This document shows, in pieces, positions 16,397 through 24,692 of a DNA stretch of 33,697 nt; the first letter of the stretch is position 1, and the number at the start of each line of letters is the position of its first letter. A program made the position numbers and the translations under genes. The notes beneath the pieces were generated by a model, which was not told the origin of the DNA, searched no databases, and was given only the letters and a program-made list of their open reading frames with translations. This stretch comes from an uncultured Caulobacterales bacterium. Lineage in GTDB: Bacteria; Pseudomonadota; Alphaproteobacteria; Caulobacterales; Maricaulaceae. The DNA lies in the NCBI GenBank assembly GCA_938001915.1, contig CALLBD010000116.1, positions 1 to 33,697 of the forward strand. The letters run 5' to 3'.

Positions 16397-17707
16397 ATGA
16401 CCTATCGCACACTACTTACGACCGCTCTTATTACATCCTTGACAATCGGCGCTTTTGGCGTCGGATTCGCCGCTTTTGCGGATGGAAGCGATACCGAAAA
16501 TTACGCCGAATATACGCTCATTCATGCGGGACATGTGATGGCAGTTCCCGGTGAGCGCGTGGTAAGGGACCACACCATTATCATCCATGACGGTAAAATT
16601 GTCGGGGTCGAGCCAGGGTTTATCGAAGACAATGAGGCGACGATTATCGATGGTAAGGATATGTTTTATCTGCCTGGCCTGATTGATAGCCATGTCCATT
16701 TGCGCGGGGAATGGAATCCAAATGGCCGCCTAGAAACCTTCACAAAAGAACCAGGCGATGTTGCGTTTGATGCGGCTCACAACGCTAAAAAAACGCTAAT
16801 GGCAGGGTTTACCGCTGTACAAGATGTAGGCGGACCACCCGAAATCAAAGCATTAGCTCGGGCCGTGGCGGCAGGCAAAGTACCGGGGCCGCATATCCGC
16901 GCCTCTGGCAATGTCAGTATCACAGGCGGACATGGCGAGCTGAACGGTTTCCGCGCGGATATCTTAGAACATTTTCAGCGTCCGACAAATTGCGATGGGG
17001 CTGACGATTGCCGCCGCGCAACGCGGCTGGCGATTAAAAACGGCGCAGACCTCATCAAAATCGCGTCGACGGGCGGTGTGTTGTCCAATACAAATGCTGG
17101 TACAGGTCAACAAATGACCGATGATGAACTGGCCGCAATTGTTGACGCTGCCACATCTATGGGCCGGAAAGTAACAGCCCATGCCCATGGTAAAGACGGT
17201 ATTGATGCCGCGCTAAAAGCCGGCGTTAAATCAATTGAGCACGGCACATTTTTGGACGCAGAAACTACACGGCTGTTTAAAGAAAATGACGCTGTTCTTG
17301 TTCCAACTGTCCTTGCGGGTATGACCGTGAAAGACTGGGACTTTCTTCCGCCCGCAAGTTATAAAAAGGCGCAAGAGGTCGGCCCCAAGATGCTAGATAT
17401 GTTAGCGCTAGCTCATAAAAATGGTGTTACAATTGCCTTTGGTACGGACACAGGCGTGAGTAAACATGGCGGAAATGCAAAAGAGTTCGAATATATGGTT
17501 CAAGCCGGCATGTCCGAGGTAGACGCTATCCGCGCCGCAACGGTCGTTGCCGCAAAACATATTGAACTAGATCACCTTATTGGCACCTTAGAAGCGGGAA
17601 AATATGCGGACCTTATTGGTGTCGATGGTGATCCTCGAGAGGACATCTCCGAGCTTATGGATGTAGATTTCGTGATGAAGGGCGGGATTATCTACAAAAG
17701 CGAGTAA
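16397..17707 (+). CDS. Secreted amidohydrolase (imidazolonepropionase/prolidase-like)
   Basis: A 436-residue metal-dependent hydrolase with a signal peptide (about residues 1-28, cut near AAFADG), so it acts in the periplasm or outside. The metal-site residues of the amidohydrolase superfamily are present: HVH (H99, H101) in GLIDSHVHL, the bridging lysine K221 (GADLIKIAS), H264 in AHAHG, H282 in SIEHGTF, and D351 in FGTDTG. The domain order resembles the exported Xaa-Pro dipeptidase or carboxypeptidase-like amidohydrolases, but the substrate cannot be read from sequence. ATG 16397 was chosen; a GTG at 16382 is in frame. The gene overlaps the convergent TerB-like gene by 16 bases. Confidence 0.88.
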   Translation: MTYRTLLTTALITSLTIGAFGVGFAAFADGSDTENYAEYTLIHAGHVMAVPGERVVRDHTIIIHDGKIVGVEPGFIEDNEATIIDGKDMFYLPGLIDSHVHLRGEWNPNGRLETFTKEPGDVAFDAAHNAKKTLMAGFTAVQDVGGPPEIKALARAVAAGKVPGPHIRASGNVSITGGHGELNGFRADILEHFQRPTNCDGADDCRRATRLAIKNGADLIKIASTGGVLSNTNAGTGQQMTDDELAAIVDAATSMGRKVTAHAHGKDGIDAALKAGVKSIEHGTFLDAETTRLFKENDAVLVPTVLAGMTVKDWDFLPPASYKKAQEVGPKMLDMLALAHKNGVTIAFGTDTGVSKHGGNAKEFEYMVQAGMSEVDAIRAATVVAAKHIELDHLIGTLEAGKYADLIGVDGDPREDISELMDVDFVMKGGIIYKSE

Positions 17708-18105
17708 ACAGCTTCAGGCGCCTGCACTGCACCCCAAATTCTTTTTACAAAGACAATAAACGCCACTTCGCTGATGTGCAACTCATCGTCGGCTATAGAA
17801 ATATCGTCCAGAAGACGGAGAAGCTCATCAGTTTTTGCATGTTGAGCGACACGTTCTAAAATGGGAATAAGCCATGCGTCAAATTCCTTTTGAGGGCCAT
17901 CAAACTTTGCGGAAATTTCGTCTCTATTCTGCTCGAACCAAAGTAAAGCCTTTGCGCCGGAAATCGTGACGTCGTCATTCTTAGACAATGATACTTGGGA
18001 AACAGACCGCGTAAAGGATTGCACTTCACTGGAATGAACTTTTTTATCGGCGTAAATACCAACAGCCAGAACTGTTAGAATATCCTGTATTTCGGAATTT
18101 AACAT
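17692..18105 (-). CDS. TerB-like (tellurite-resistance-fold) protein
   Basis: A 137-residue, mostly helical soluble protein. Two related segments are visible: IQDILTVLAVGIYADKKVHSSEVQSF near the N-terminus and LLRLLDDISIADDELHISEVAFI near the C-terminus. The ADKKVHSSE / ADDELHISE pattern is the acidic helix-helix motif of TerB-like proteins. The function is unknown; TerB-like domains bind metals or mediate contacts. The ATG at 18105 has GGAG six bases upstream and is preferred over the in-frame ATG at 18117. It lies 113 bases downstream of ribF in the same direction. Confidence 0.65.
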   Translation of the reverse strand: MLNSEIQDILTVLAVGIYADKKVHSSEVQSFTRSVSQVSLSKNDDVTISGAKALLWFEQNRDEISAKFDGPQKEFDAWLIPILERVAQHAKTDELLRLLDDISIADDELHISEVAFIVFVKRIWGAVQAPEAVYSLL

Positions 18106-18180
18106 GGGGGGCTCCATACAGTGTGCCAATGAACCGGCTAAGACGCATAGAACAAGGACACAGGTCACTACACATATACC

Positions 18181-18217
18181 CTCTAAATTCTTAGAGAATG
18201 ATTACGAAGGGGTTCGT
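18181..18217. repeat. Two small inverted repeats between ribF and the TerB-like gene
   Basis: CTCTAA-ATTC-TTAGAG (18181-18196) and ACGAA-GGGG-TTCGT (18204-18217) lie side by side in the 113-base gap. No T-run follows on the minus strand. They may be a weak terminator or mRNA-processing structure. Confidence 0.35.
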
Positions 18218-18218
18218 C

Positions 18219-19166
18219 CTATGAGTTTTTTGAAACGCCTAAAATAGCTCTAGCGCCATCGGCATCGCGCTGAATTTGGGCTTTTAATGCCTCGAAATTT
18301 TCAAACCTTTTCTCGGGACGTATGAAGCTGCGAAAACGAACTTCAATGATTTGACCATAAATATCGCGATCAAAATCAAAAATATGCACTTCTAGGCGCA
18401 CCTCTTCTCCGCCAACAGTTGGGCGGTTGCCAGAATTAGCGACGGCTGGCCTCCAAACATCTTCGCCGGCAATTCGAGCCTCAACGACGTAAACGCCAAA
18501 TTTTGGCTGAACAAGATCCCCATATAGCAAATTAGCCGTCGGAAAATTTATTGTCCGGCCCCGCTGTTGCCCCCGCTGCACAATACCATCGACGAGCCAA
18601 GGACGCGACAACATATGCTGAGCGTGGAACACGTCGCCGTCTTGCAAGGCCTTACGAATTTCTGTTGACCCATATTTCCCGTATAAATCATGTAGCCCAA
18701 CAGGCGGAATAGCCGTCACACCGATTTCGCGCTCCTCGCAGAGTCGTTTTAGACTTTCAACATTACCGCATCGGTTTTTACCAAAACCGTAATCTTCACC
18801 GACAATAACATGTCGAATGCCAAGACCGCGGTGCAACACTTGCTCAACAAATTCCTCGTCATCCATATCGCGCAACGTTTCGTCGAAAGGAATTTCATAC
18901 AGGAACTCAATACCCAAATCCGCCATGACCTGCGCACGAATACGCGAGCTCATCAACCGAAAAGGGGCCGTGTCAGGCTTAAAGAACTGGGTTGGATGAG
19001 GACGAAACAACCCAATACCAAGCGGTGCATCTATATTCTTTGCGATGGCGCGTGCCTGCGCAATGACGGCCTGATGACCCCGGTGCAACCCGTCAAAATT
19101 GCCCAGAGCGACGACCGCGCCTTTATTGGCCTGCGTCAGATTAGAATAGGTTTGGAATGTTTTCAC
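18219..19166 (-). CDS. ribF: Bifunctional riboflavin kinase / FAD synthetase
   Basis: Converts riboflavin to FMN and then FAD in the cytoplasm. The 315-residue protein has the N-terminal adenylyltransferase domain with GNFDGLHRGH (22-31), FRPHP (55-59) and STEIR (167-171), followed by the C-terminal kinase domain with GRTINFPTAN (203-212). Length and domain order are standard. The start codon is GTG at 19166, five bases after the stop of the MaoC gene, so the two are probably co-translated. FAD and FMN supply fits the respiratory setting but no specific link to neighbours is seen. Confidence 0.96.
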   Translation of the reverse strand: MKTFQTYSNLTQANKGAVVALGNFDGLHRGHQAVIAQARAIAKNIDAPLGIGLFRPHPTQFFKPDTAPFRLMSSRIRAQVMADLGIEFLYEIPFDETLRDMDDEEFVEQVLHRGLGIRHVIVGEDYGFGKNRCGNVESLKRLCEEREIGVTAIPPVGLHDLYGKYGSTEIRKALQDGDVFHAQHMLSRPWLVDGIVQRGQQRGRTINFPTANLLYGDLVQPKFGVYVVEARIAGEDVWRPAVANSGNRPTVGGEEVRLEVHIFDFDRDIYGQIIEVRFRSFIRPEKRFENFEALKAQIQRDADGARAILGVSKNS

Positions 19167-19171
19167 GCGGC

Positions 19172-19609
19172 TTAGTCTTCAGTGGGGCGCTTCTGCACAA
19201 AAACACCCGCATCACCTCGGCAAATTTTCTTACCGTCAACTTCGCAATGACAGCGCATTTTCACGCGGCCCGTACGCTCATTAATTTCGACCACCTCAGC
19301 CACCGCTGTGATCTCATCGCCTATCAAGGCAGGTTTGCGAAACCTAAGGTTAAGCTCTACAAAAACAGCGCCGGGCCCAGGCAGGTCATTTCCCAAGACG
19401 GCAGATATAAAGCTCGCTGAAAGCGCGCCATGGGCAATACGCCCTTCGAACCCTGCGGCTTTGGCGGCCGCTTCACTGATATGTATGGGATTATGGTCGC
19501 CCGTGATCTCCGCGAAGGTATCAATCATGGTCTCCGAGATTGTTGCTTGTGTCTTCGCCGTCATTCCGACTTCGAGATCTTCGAGAAAATATTTAACATT
19601 GCCAGTCAT
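19172..19609 (-). CDS. MaoC-like (R)-specific enoyl-CoA hydratase
   Basis: A 145-residue single hot-dog domain protein. The catalytic pair of (R)-hydratases is present as D38 and H43 in ITGDHNPIHISEAAAKAAG, followed by FEGRIAHGALSASFISAVLG, the second conserved segment. Members hydrate trans-2-enoyl-CoA to (R)-3-hydroxyacyl-CoA, as PhaJ does for polyhydroxyalkanoate supply. No PHA genes are in the window, so the pathway is not determined. Five bases separate it from ribF. Confidence 0.88.
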   Translation of the reverse strand: MTGNVKYFLEDLEVGMTAKTQATISETMIDTFAEITGDHNPIHISEAAAKAAGFEGRIAHGALSASFISAVLGNDLPGPGAVFVELNLRFRKPALIGDEITAVAEVVEINERTGRVKMRCHCEVDGKKICRGDAGVFVQKRPTED

Positions 19610-19688
19610 TCCGCCGCCTTAGCAGGGGATGGCAACACTTTCTATGGCAAATTTAAAGCTTGGCGCGCAACGTGACCACGGGGCTTTG

Positions 19689-20525
19689 TCACCAAGATAA
19701 TTTCGGGGCAATATATCTTGCCATTATCCCATGCTCGGTCATGAGGGATTTAAATTTTTGCTCTGTTGCCCCGTGCAACCCATCTTGAATGAACAAACAG
19801 TCCATGCCTTCGCGCTGCGCGCCGACGAGGTCCGTGAATATGTTATCGCCGATACAAAGAATCTTCGCTGGCGGAGGTACATGGCCCATTACCTCATTCA
19901 ACCACGCGCGGCAAAGACGGTAAATCGGCGCATGGGGCTTACCGCCATAAATCACCTCCCCGCCCATTTCTTCATAATTCTGCGCGAGCTTCCCGCCGCA
20001 CCAGATAATTTTCTCGCCTAGTTTGACCTTCATATCGGGGTTGGCACATATCATCGGCAGATTGCGCGCGCGGGCTTCGCCGAGTAAATTTGCATAATCA
20101 TCGGGGTGCTCATCATCATCATACATGCCCGTACAAGAAATAAAGGTAGCACTGTCCAAATCTGTGAAATTAAGCTCAAGTCCCGCATAGAGTGTATCGT
20201 CTCTCTCTGGGCCAATCTTAAACGCGGGCCCTGGAGCGCGGCGGGCGAGCGAGTCAATCACAGCATCACCCGACGTTACAATGGCGTCGTAAAACTCTCC
20301 CGGAACGCCAATGCGCCGAAAGCTATCGGGCACGCCAATACTAGGTGTTGGAATGTTCGTAATCATAACAACAGGCGCGTATTCGCGGAACCGCTCTAGC
20401 GCTTCACACGCCTCATAATTGGCCTCCAGCCCATTATGAATGACGCCCCAGATATCGCAAAATACGGCTTCATATTGATCAGCAATTTGGCCAAGGCCAG
20501 AGAGAGGTTGAAAGCTATTCATCAT
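19689..20525 (-). CDS. HAD-superfamily class IIA hydrolase (TIGR01459 type)
   Basis: A 278-residue cytoplasmic HAD protein. Motif I is DIWGVIHNG (nucleophile D24), motif II lies in VVMITNIPTPS, and the C-terminal GGKPHAPIY lysine motif and GDNIFTDLVGAQ motif supply the rest of the active site. The D-x-W-G-V form of motif I and the overall length match the alphaproteobacterial class IIA subfamily TIGR01459, whose substrate is unknown; NagD-like nucleotide or sugar phosphatases are the closest well-known relatives. ATGs at 20525 and 20522 are both possible starts. It begins 9 bases after the upstream membrane protein gene. Confidence 0.9.
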   Translation of the reverse strand: MMNSFQPLSGLGQIADQYEAVFCDIWGVIHNGLEANYEACEALERFREYAPVVMITNIPTPSIGVPDSFRRIGVPGEFYDAIVTSGDAVIDSLARRAPGPAFKIGPERDDTLYAGLELNFTDLDSATFISCTGMYDDDEHPDDYANLLGEARARNLPMICANPDMKVKLGEKIIWCGGKLAQNYEEMGGEVIYGGKPHAPIYRLCRAWLNEVMGHVPPPAKILCIGDNIFTDLVGAQREGMDCLFIQDGLHGATEQKFKSLMTEHGIMARYIAPKLSW

Positions 20526-20534
20526 AAGCGGGCG

Positions 20535-20885
20535 TTAGGGCTGAACGGGCTCTTGGGCAAGACGGTAACGCCGTTTTTCGCCATTTCCTTCGAGTACATC
20601 CACTCGAATATTTTGCCCAACTAAAATAACTTGTCGGGTTTGGAATGGAACCTGCACCTTTGCTCCGTTTTGTAATTGCACGTGAGCAATCGCATTAGCT
20701 TGATATGCCTTAGGGTCAGTAGGTGTTTGGATCGCGGTAACCTTGGCAATTTCAGTACGCACATACTTAAATTCTCCAGGAGGCGACGTAAGAAAGAAAA
20801 ACAAAACAAAAGCGCAAGTTAACACACCAAATAAAGCGAAAGTAAAAGCTCTCGCCGACAAAGGAAAAATACTACTTCTTTTCAC
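20535..20885 (-). CDS. Membrane-anchored protein of unknown function
   Basis: A 116-residue protein with one N-terminal transmembrane segment (about 13-33, FTFALFGVLTCAFVLFFFL) and a small, probably periplasmic, beta-rich domain containing VQLQNGAKVQVPFQTRQVILVGQNIRVDVLEGNGEKRRYRL. The strand pattern suggests an OB-like or biotinyl-like fold, but I do not recognise a family. It starts with GTG at 20885 and overlaps the stop of the GFA gene by 4 bases (GTGA), so the two are translationally coupled. Confidence 0.7.
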   Translation of the reverse strand: MKRSSIFPLSARAFTFALFGVLTCAFVLFFFLTSPPGEFKYVRTEIAKVTAIQTPTDPKAYQANAIAHVQLQNGAKVQVPFQTRQVILVGQNIRVDVLEGNGEKRRYRLAQEPVQP

Positions 20886-21262
20886 GTCTGCTCTTTCAAC
20901 GCCGCGATATTGCCTTCCCAGTCACGGCCGTCAAAGGCAATGCGTTTGCTGACCGTCAATGTCCCCGTTTCTACGCAGCGCAGGTTTACGCTCCAAGCTT
21001 CGGGGTGACTGCGCGGGCGGTAGAGCGGTTTAATTCCGCAGGCCTTGCAGAACATATGGACGGCTTGCCCCGTGTTAAATCGATACTCTGTCAGCGCATC
21101 TCGCCCCGAGAGCAATCGCAAATCCTGCTGCGGAACGAAGACATGCTCATAGCCTGTCATGTCGCACATCGAGCAATTACACTCCGTCACATCGACCTCG
21201 GCTGGCGCGTCAAATTCAAAGCGCACGGCCCCGCAATGACAGCCTCCTTTATGACGCGGCAT
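20882..21262 (-). CDS. GFA (CENP-V/GFA) domain protein
   Basis: A 126-residue zinc-binding protein of the glutathione-dependent formaldehyde-activating enzyme-like family. Zinc cysteines are visible as GGCHCGAV (C8, C10), ECNCSMC (C28, C30, C33) and FCKACG (C72, C75). Many members bind glutathione adducts, but few have a proven reaction. The start ATG shares one base with the stop of the metalloprotease gene (TAATG), and its stop overlaps the next start, so it is embedded in an operon. Confidence 0.88.
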   Translation of the reverse strand: MPRHKGGCHCGAVRFEFDAPAEVDVTECNCSMCDMTGYEHVFVPQQDLRLLSGRDALTEYRFNTGQAVHMFCKACGIKPLYRPRSHPEAWSVNLRCVETGTLTVSKRIAFDGRDWEGNIAALKEQT

Positions 21263-23646
21263 TATTCAGACCCAATCGGGCTGCCAGGCGGCAGGGCTTT
21301 GGCGGGCGTGACAGGGTTAGCCTCAGGGGCCGCGCGAGAAAAGAAAGCCTCGATACGGCCTAACAGCCACGTATTCTTTGACCCGCTGCTGCGGCCTAAA
21401 ACTGTAGCCACCTCGGTCAGCGCCGTATTTGCCGCCGCCTGTACGGCTGGGCTGCCCTCACTCCCAGCTAGCTCCATCAGAGCAAAAGCATAACGTGACT
21501 TTATCGCGAAAGCGATTTCCCCGGTTCTTCCCCGCTCGGACGCGCCCAAAACGCGGTCCGTGGTTGTTTCCAGCACATAGTCCAAAGATGGATACGCTCT
21601 GTCTCGCCGATGAAATTCCACGAGGCGCGCCGCGCGCTGTGGATGGAGCAATACATCGAAAGTCAAGTCCGCCGCTGTCTCTGCCGCGCTAATTGTATCA
21701 AAAGCTGGATAGGCCGTTTTCCGAAATAACTCACGGTCATTATCGGCAAAACTCCAAGACCCCAAACGAGGTGTGAGGTGGGATAGAACCTTGTCAGACA
21801 AATCAAGCGCCTGCGGGTCAATGGTTTCCAAAATGGCGTTGAGCGCGGCGCGCTGACGGGCGGGCGAAACAATTTCGCCGGGTCCTGCATTCTCACCATA
21901 AGTGAAAGACAGACCGCCAATCAGCTTCGCCGTCGCGGCTGTTTGAAAACGATGGTAGAGATAAATCGGAACAATCGCGGCGTTCAAATCAGATTGCGGA
22001 CGACCCTTTGGCAAATTATCTGGACCGAAGCGTTCCAGCGCAAAGGCACGCACGGCCATCACATTTTTCAGGCTCGCAATGGGATCAGACCCGTTATCCC
22101 ATACGCTCGCATCGGGATGAGCTGTCCCTACGCTTCGCCCATCTAAGTCGCCCACGAAGGTCAAGCTATTGGCTTCCGCCGTTTGCAAAAGCGTCTCTTT
22201 GTCTTCTGGTGACAAATCGCCATAGAGCCACTCTGCGCTAACCTTATCCCATTCTCCGATACCCACGCCATAAGCCTGAGAGACATCCAGAGCGCCATTT
22301 ACGAGATGCACATCTGGCGCGGGATAATCCATAACCGTTGATTTGCCGTCCGAGCTACCCGCGAAATTATGGGCAAAACCGAGCGCATGCCCGACCTCAT
22401 GGGCGGAGAGCTGACGAATACGTGCCAGCGCCAATTGCACAGGATCATCGGCCGCACCGCTGTCCGTTTTGCTTGCGCCGAGCAGGCCTTCGAAAATCAT
22501 CCGGTCTTGCCGCACGCGCAGGCTGCCGAGGTTCACATGACCTTTCAGCATCTCGCCCGTGCGCGGATCAGACACACCGCCGCCATAAGACCAGCCCCGC
22601 GTTTGGCGATGCACCCATTGTACCGTGTTATAGCGAATATCGAGCGGATGCGCATCCTCAGGCAAAAGCTCTACTTTATAGGCGTCCTCCCAGCCTGCCG
22701 CTTCAAAGGCGTCTTCCCACCATTTTGCGCCGTCCACCAATGCCGAGCGAATGGGTTCGGGCGCGCCGCTATCGATATAAAAAATGATGGGTTTGACGAC
22801 ATTGCCCTCGGCGTCGCGTTCGAGTCGGTAGCGCCGCGCGAAGCGGGTTTCGATGTTCGCCGAAAGCGGGGCGGAATAATTATAATGCGTTTGTTCAATT
22901 ACCCCGGCCCGCGGATCGGAGAGCGTTGGTTCAAAGCCAGCCTCGGGCAATCGCACAAAACTATGATGTTGGACCAGGGTTGCGTCTTTGCCATTGGCTG
23001 CCGTCGTGGCGACCTCTTGACCTGCATCGGCAGAACTAAGGGTAAAAAAGACATCGATTTCTACATTATCGGGGAAAGCAAAAGTGTTCTCCGTATCTAC
23101 AAAAGTTCTATCTTTCGCGATAGAAAAACCGCCTTGTTTCGCGTCCTTAAAATATTGGACAAGGTTCAAACTATCCGACGTCAAAAACTCCGTCATATCG
23201 ACGAGCGTGCTATCTGCCTTACCCTCAATAATCGGTAAGGCCGCTAAGAATGAGCGTGCAAAACTTTCTCTTACCGCACGGGCCTCAAGAGGATTGTCGG
23301 CGCTTGCACGGTAGCGGAGGTTTTCTTCCTCAATAATGACTTTATCGCCCATTTTGCGAAAGGCGATGATGCGGCCGCCCTCACCCCAGCCACGATCTAA
23401 TCCAACAGGGTTGGACCCAAGCCCTGCTGTGAGGCGCGCAGAATGAATGAGGCGCAAGCTAACACCGTCTTCGCCTGCCCCAGGCAAACGCGCAAAAACC
23501 CGATTAGTGTCTTTATCAACAAGAATATCGAAAAACCCTTCACGCAGCTCAAAGCCCGCTAAAGGGTTGGAGCTACGGCTCTCCTGTGCAGGCGGAGAAC
23601 AGCTCGCGATGAAAAGAATGAGAGGGACAAGGAGAAGCTTTTTCAT
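21262..23646 (-). CDS. Zinc metalloprotease lipoprotein (DUF4953/DUF5117 type)
   Basis: A 794-residue envelope protein. It begins with a lipoprotein signal (MKKLLLVPLILFIASCS, lipobox cysteine C16), so it is anchored in a membrane, probably facing the periplasm or outside. The zinc site HEVGHALGFAH (H416, E417, H420, H426) is the metzincin pattern HExxHxxGxxH. The preceding YGGGVSDPRTGEMLKGHVNLGSL block and the long flanking regions match the large zinc-dependent metalloproteases with DUF5117 and DUF4953 domains found in proteobacteria and Bacteroidetes. The physiological substrate is unknown. It heads a compact minus-strand cluster that runs to the TerB-like gene. Confidence 0.92.
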   Translation of the reverse strand: MKKLLLVPLILFIASCSPPAQESRSSNPLAGFELREGFFDILVDKDTNRVFARLPGAGEDGVSLRLIHSARLTAGLGSNPVGLDRGWGEGGRIIAFRKMGDKVIIEEENLRYRASADNPLEARAVRESFARSFLAALPIIEGKADSTLVDMTEFLTSDSLNLVQYFKDAKQGGFSIAKDRTFVDTENTFAFPDNVEIDVFFTLSSADAGQEVATTAANGKDATLVQHHSFVRLPEAGFEPTLSDPRAGVIEQTHYNYSAPLSANIETRFARRYRLERDAEGNVVKPIIFYIDSGAPEPIRSALVDGAKWWEDAFEAAGWEDAYKVELLPEDAHPLDIRYNTVQWVHRQTRGWSYGGGVSDPRTGEMLKGHVNLGSLRVRQDRMIFEGLLGASKTDSGAADDPVQLALARIRQLSAHEVGHALGFAHNFAGSSDGKSTVMDYPAPDVHLVNGALDVSQAYGVGIGEWDKVSAEWLYGDLSPEDKETLLQTAEANSLTFVGDLDGRSVGTAHPDASVWDNGSDPIASLKNVMAVRAFALERFGPDNLPKGRPQSDLNAAIVPIYLYHRFQTAATAKLIGGLSFTYGENAGPGEIVSPARQRAALNAILETIDPQALDLSDKVLSHLTPRLGSWSFADNDRELFRKTAYPAFDTISAAETAADLTFDVLLHPQRAARLVEFHRRDRAYPSLDYVLETTTDRVLGASERGRTGEIAFAIKSRYAFALMELAGSEGSPAVQAAANTALTEVATVLGRSSGSKNTWLLGRIEAFFSRAAPEANPVTPAKALPPGSPIGSE

Positions 23647-23723
23647 AGCCCCATTTAATCAGGGATACCCCTTGATGAAAAGAGGCCTCGGAAAGATTCC
23701 GTGAATTGAGCTTGTCCCCCGTC

Positions 23724-24038
23724 TCAACGCCTCGCAACATTCTCTTCGCGTAAATGCAAAATTTTAAGTGTGGGCACGCTGATGACGGGTATGCGGAGCA
23801 TTAATTCGCCTTCTGAATTCGTATGGAAATAAATGGGACGTTCAAACCCACCCTCCAATTCATGTTCGCTTAGTGCCTCCCGGATAGCTGTCAACTCTTC
23901 ATTGAAATTCATTGGAAAATCCAAACACCAATACAACAGCCTAAAATTTTCATTGGGTGCAACATCTCGATTGAGAGCAAATTGAATTGCATCGCAAACA
24001 TCGCTTTTGCAGATTTTATCTTTTACCTTGTTTTTCAC
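23724..24038 (-). CDS. Hypothetical protein
   Basis: A 104-residue soluble protein, no signal peptide or membrane segment, with an acidic middle part (MNFNEELTAIREALSEHELEGGFERPIYFH). It starts with GTG at 24038, preceded by an AGGA five bases upstream. I do not recognise a family. Base use is A/T-richer than its neighbours (for example GTG AAA AAC AAG GTA AAA at the start), which could mean recent acquisition or low expression. Confidence 0.55.
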   Translation of the reverse strand: MKNKVKDKICKSDVCDAIQFALNRDVAPNENFRLLYWCLDFPMNFNEELTAIREALSEHELEGGFERPIYFHTNSEGELMLRIPVISVPTLKILHLREENVARR

Positions 24039-24203
24039 TAGTCCTGAAGGAATGTTGATAGGATATTTAGTAGATTATGTTATTGAAGAGGGCCCTCCTT
24101 ATGGTCGCAAATTATGCTTAGAAAATCGACAGATATACCAGACTTTAATAGGCGGATACAAAGGTCTGTAAGAAGACTTTGTGAATTCGCAAAGTTTCAC
24201 ATC

Positions 24204-24563
24204 ATGTGGTGTTTAGCGGCCAGTCTCTTTCTCTGTGCCTGCGCAACTTCACCTGCAGGAAACGCTACGAATTCGACCAAAATCACCCGGGCGGAAGCCA
24301 AGCGATTGGCCTGTCCCTCGCAAATCATCGCATCCGGCGCGACCACAGAAGATTGCAATTGCGTTGAAAACCATCTTTTTGAGATTGGGCAAAACCCAGG
24401 CGCTTTGAAAGGAAACAAAGTCGCCTCCACAATTGGTGTCGGCGGAGAGCAGGGCAAGCGCGATATCGCTATTGGCATATTGCGTCTGGACGCATTTGAA
24501 CAATGCGGTTTCTTTGACCCAGCGCATCCTGTTTCAAGAAATTTACAAGCGCCTGCTAGCTAG
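24204..24563 (+). CDS. Small cysteine-containing putative lipoprotein
   Basis: A 119-residue product starting MWCLAASLFLCACATSPAG, which looks like a lipoprotein signal with an LCAC-type lipobox. After cleavage the mature part has four more cysteines (ACPS, DCNC, QCGF) that could form disulfides. The frame is open upstream to an ATG at 24114 (149 residues), which would place a basic stretch before the signal; neither start has a strong ribosome binding site, and the start is therefore uncertain. The family is unknown. It lies upstream of the Do protease gene. Confidence 0.55.
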   Translation: MWCLAASLFLCACATSPAGNATNSTKITRAEAKRLACPSQIIASGATTEDCNCVENHLFEIGQNPGALKGNKVASTIGVGGEQGKRDIAIGILRLDAFEQCGFFDPAHPVSRNLQAPAS

Positions 24564-24570
24564 CATATTC

Positions 24571-24588
24571 CCGAACATAACTATTCGG
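24571..24588 (+). promoter_or_regulatory. Inverted repeat upstream of the Do protease gene
   Basis: CCGAA and TTCGG flank an A/T-rich CATAACTA spacer, in the 129-base gap between the lipoprotein gene and degP. The dyad suits an operator for an envelope stress regulator. A weak terminator for the upstream gene is the alternative, but there is no T-run. Confidence 0.3.
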
Positions 24589-24692
24589 TCACAATTAATT
24601 CATGTTTAGATTCTGCGCCCCCATATTGCACAGCCTGAAAAGCCTCTTAAATCTGGAGAAGAATTCGTCAGTCAACTTTAAAGGACCCGACA

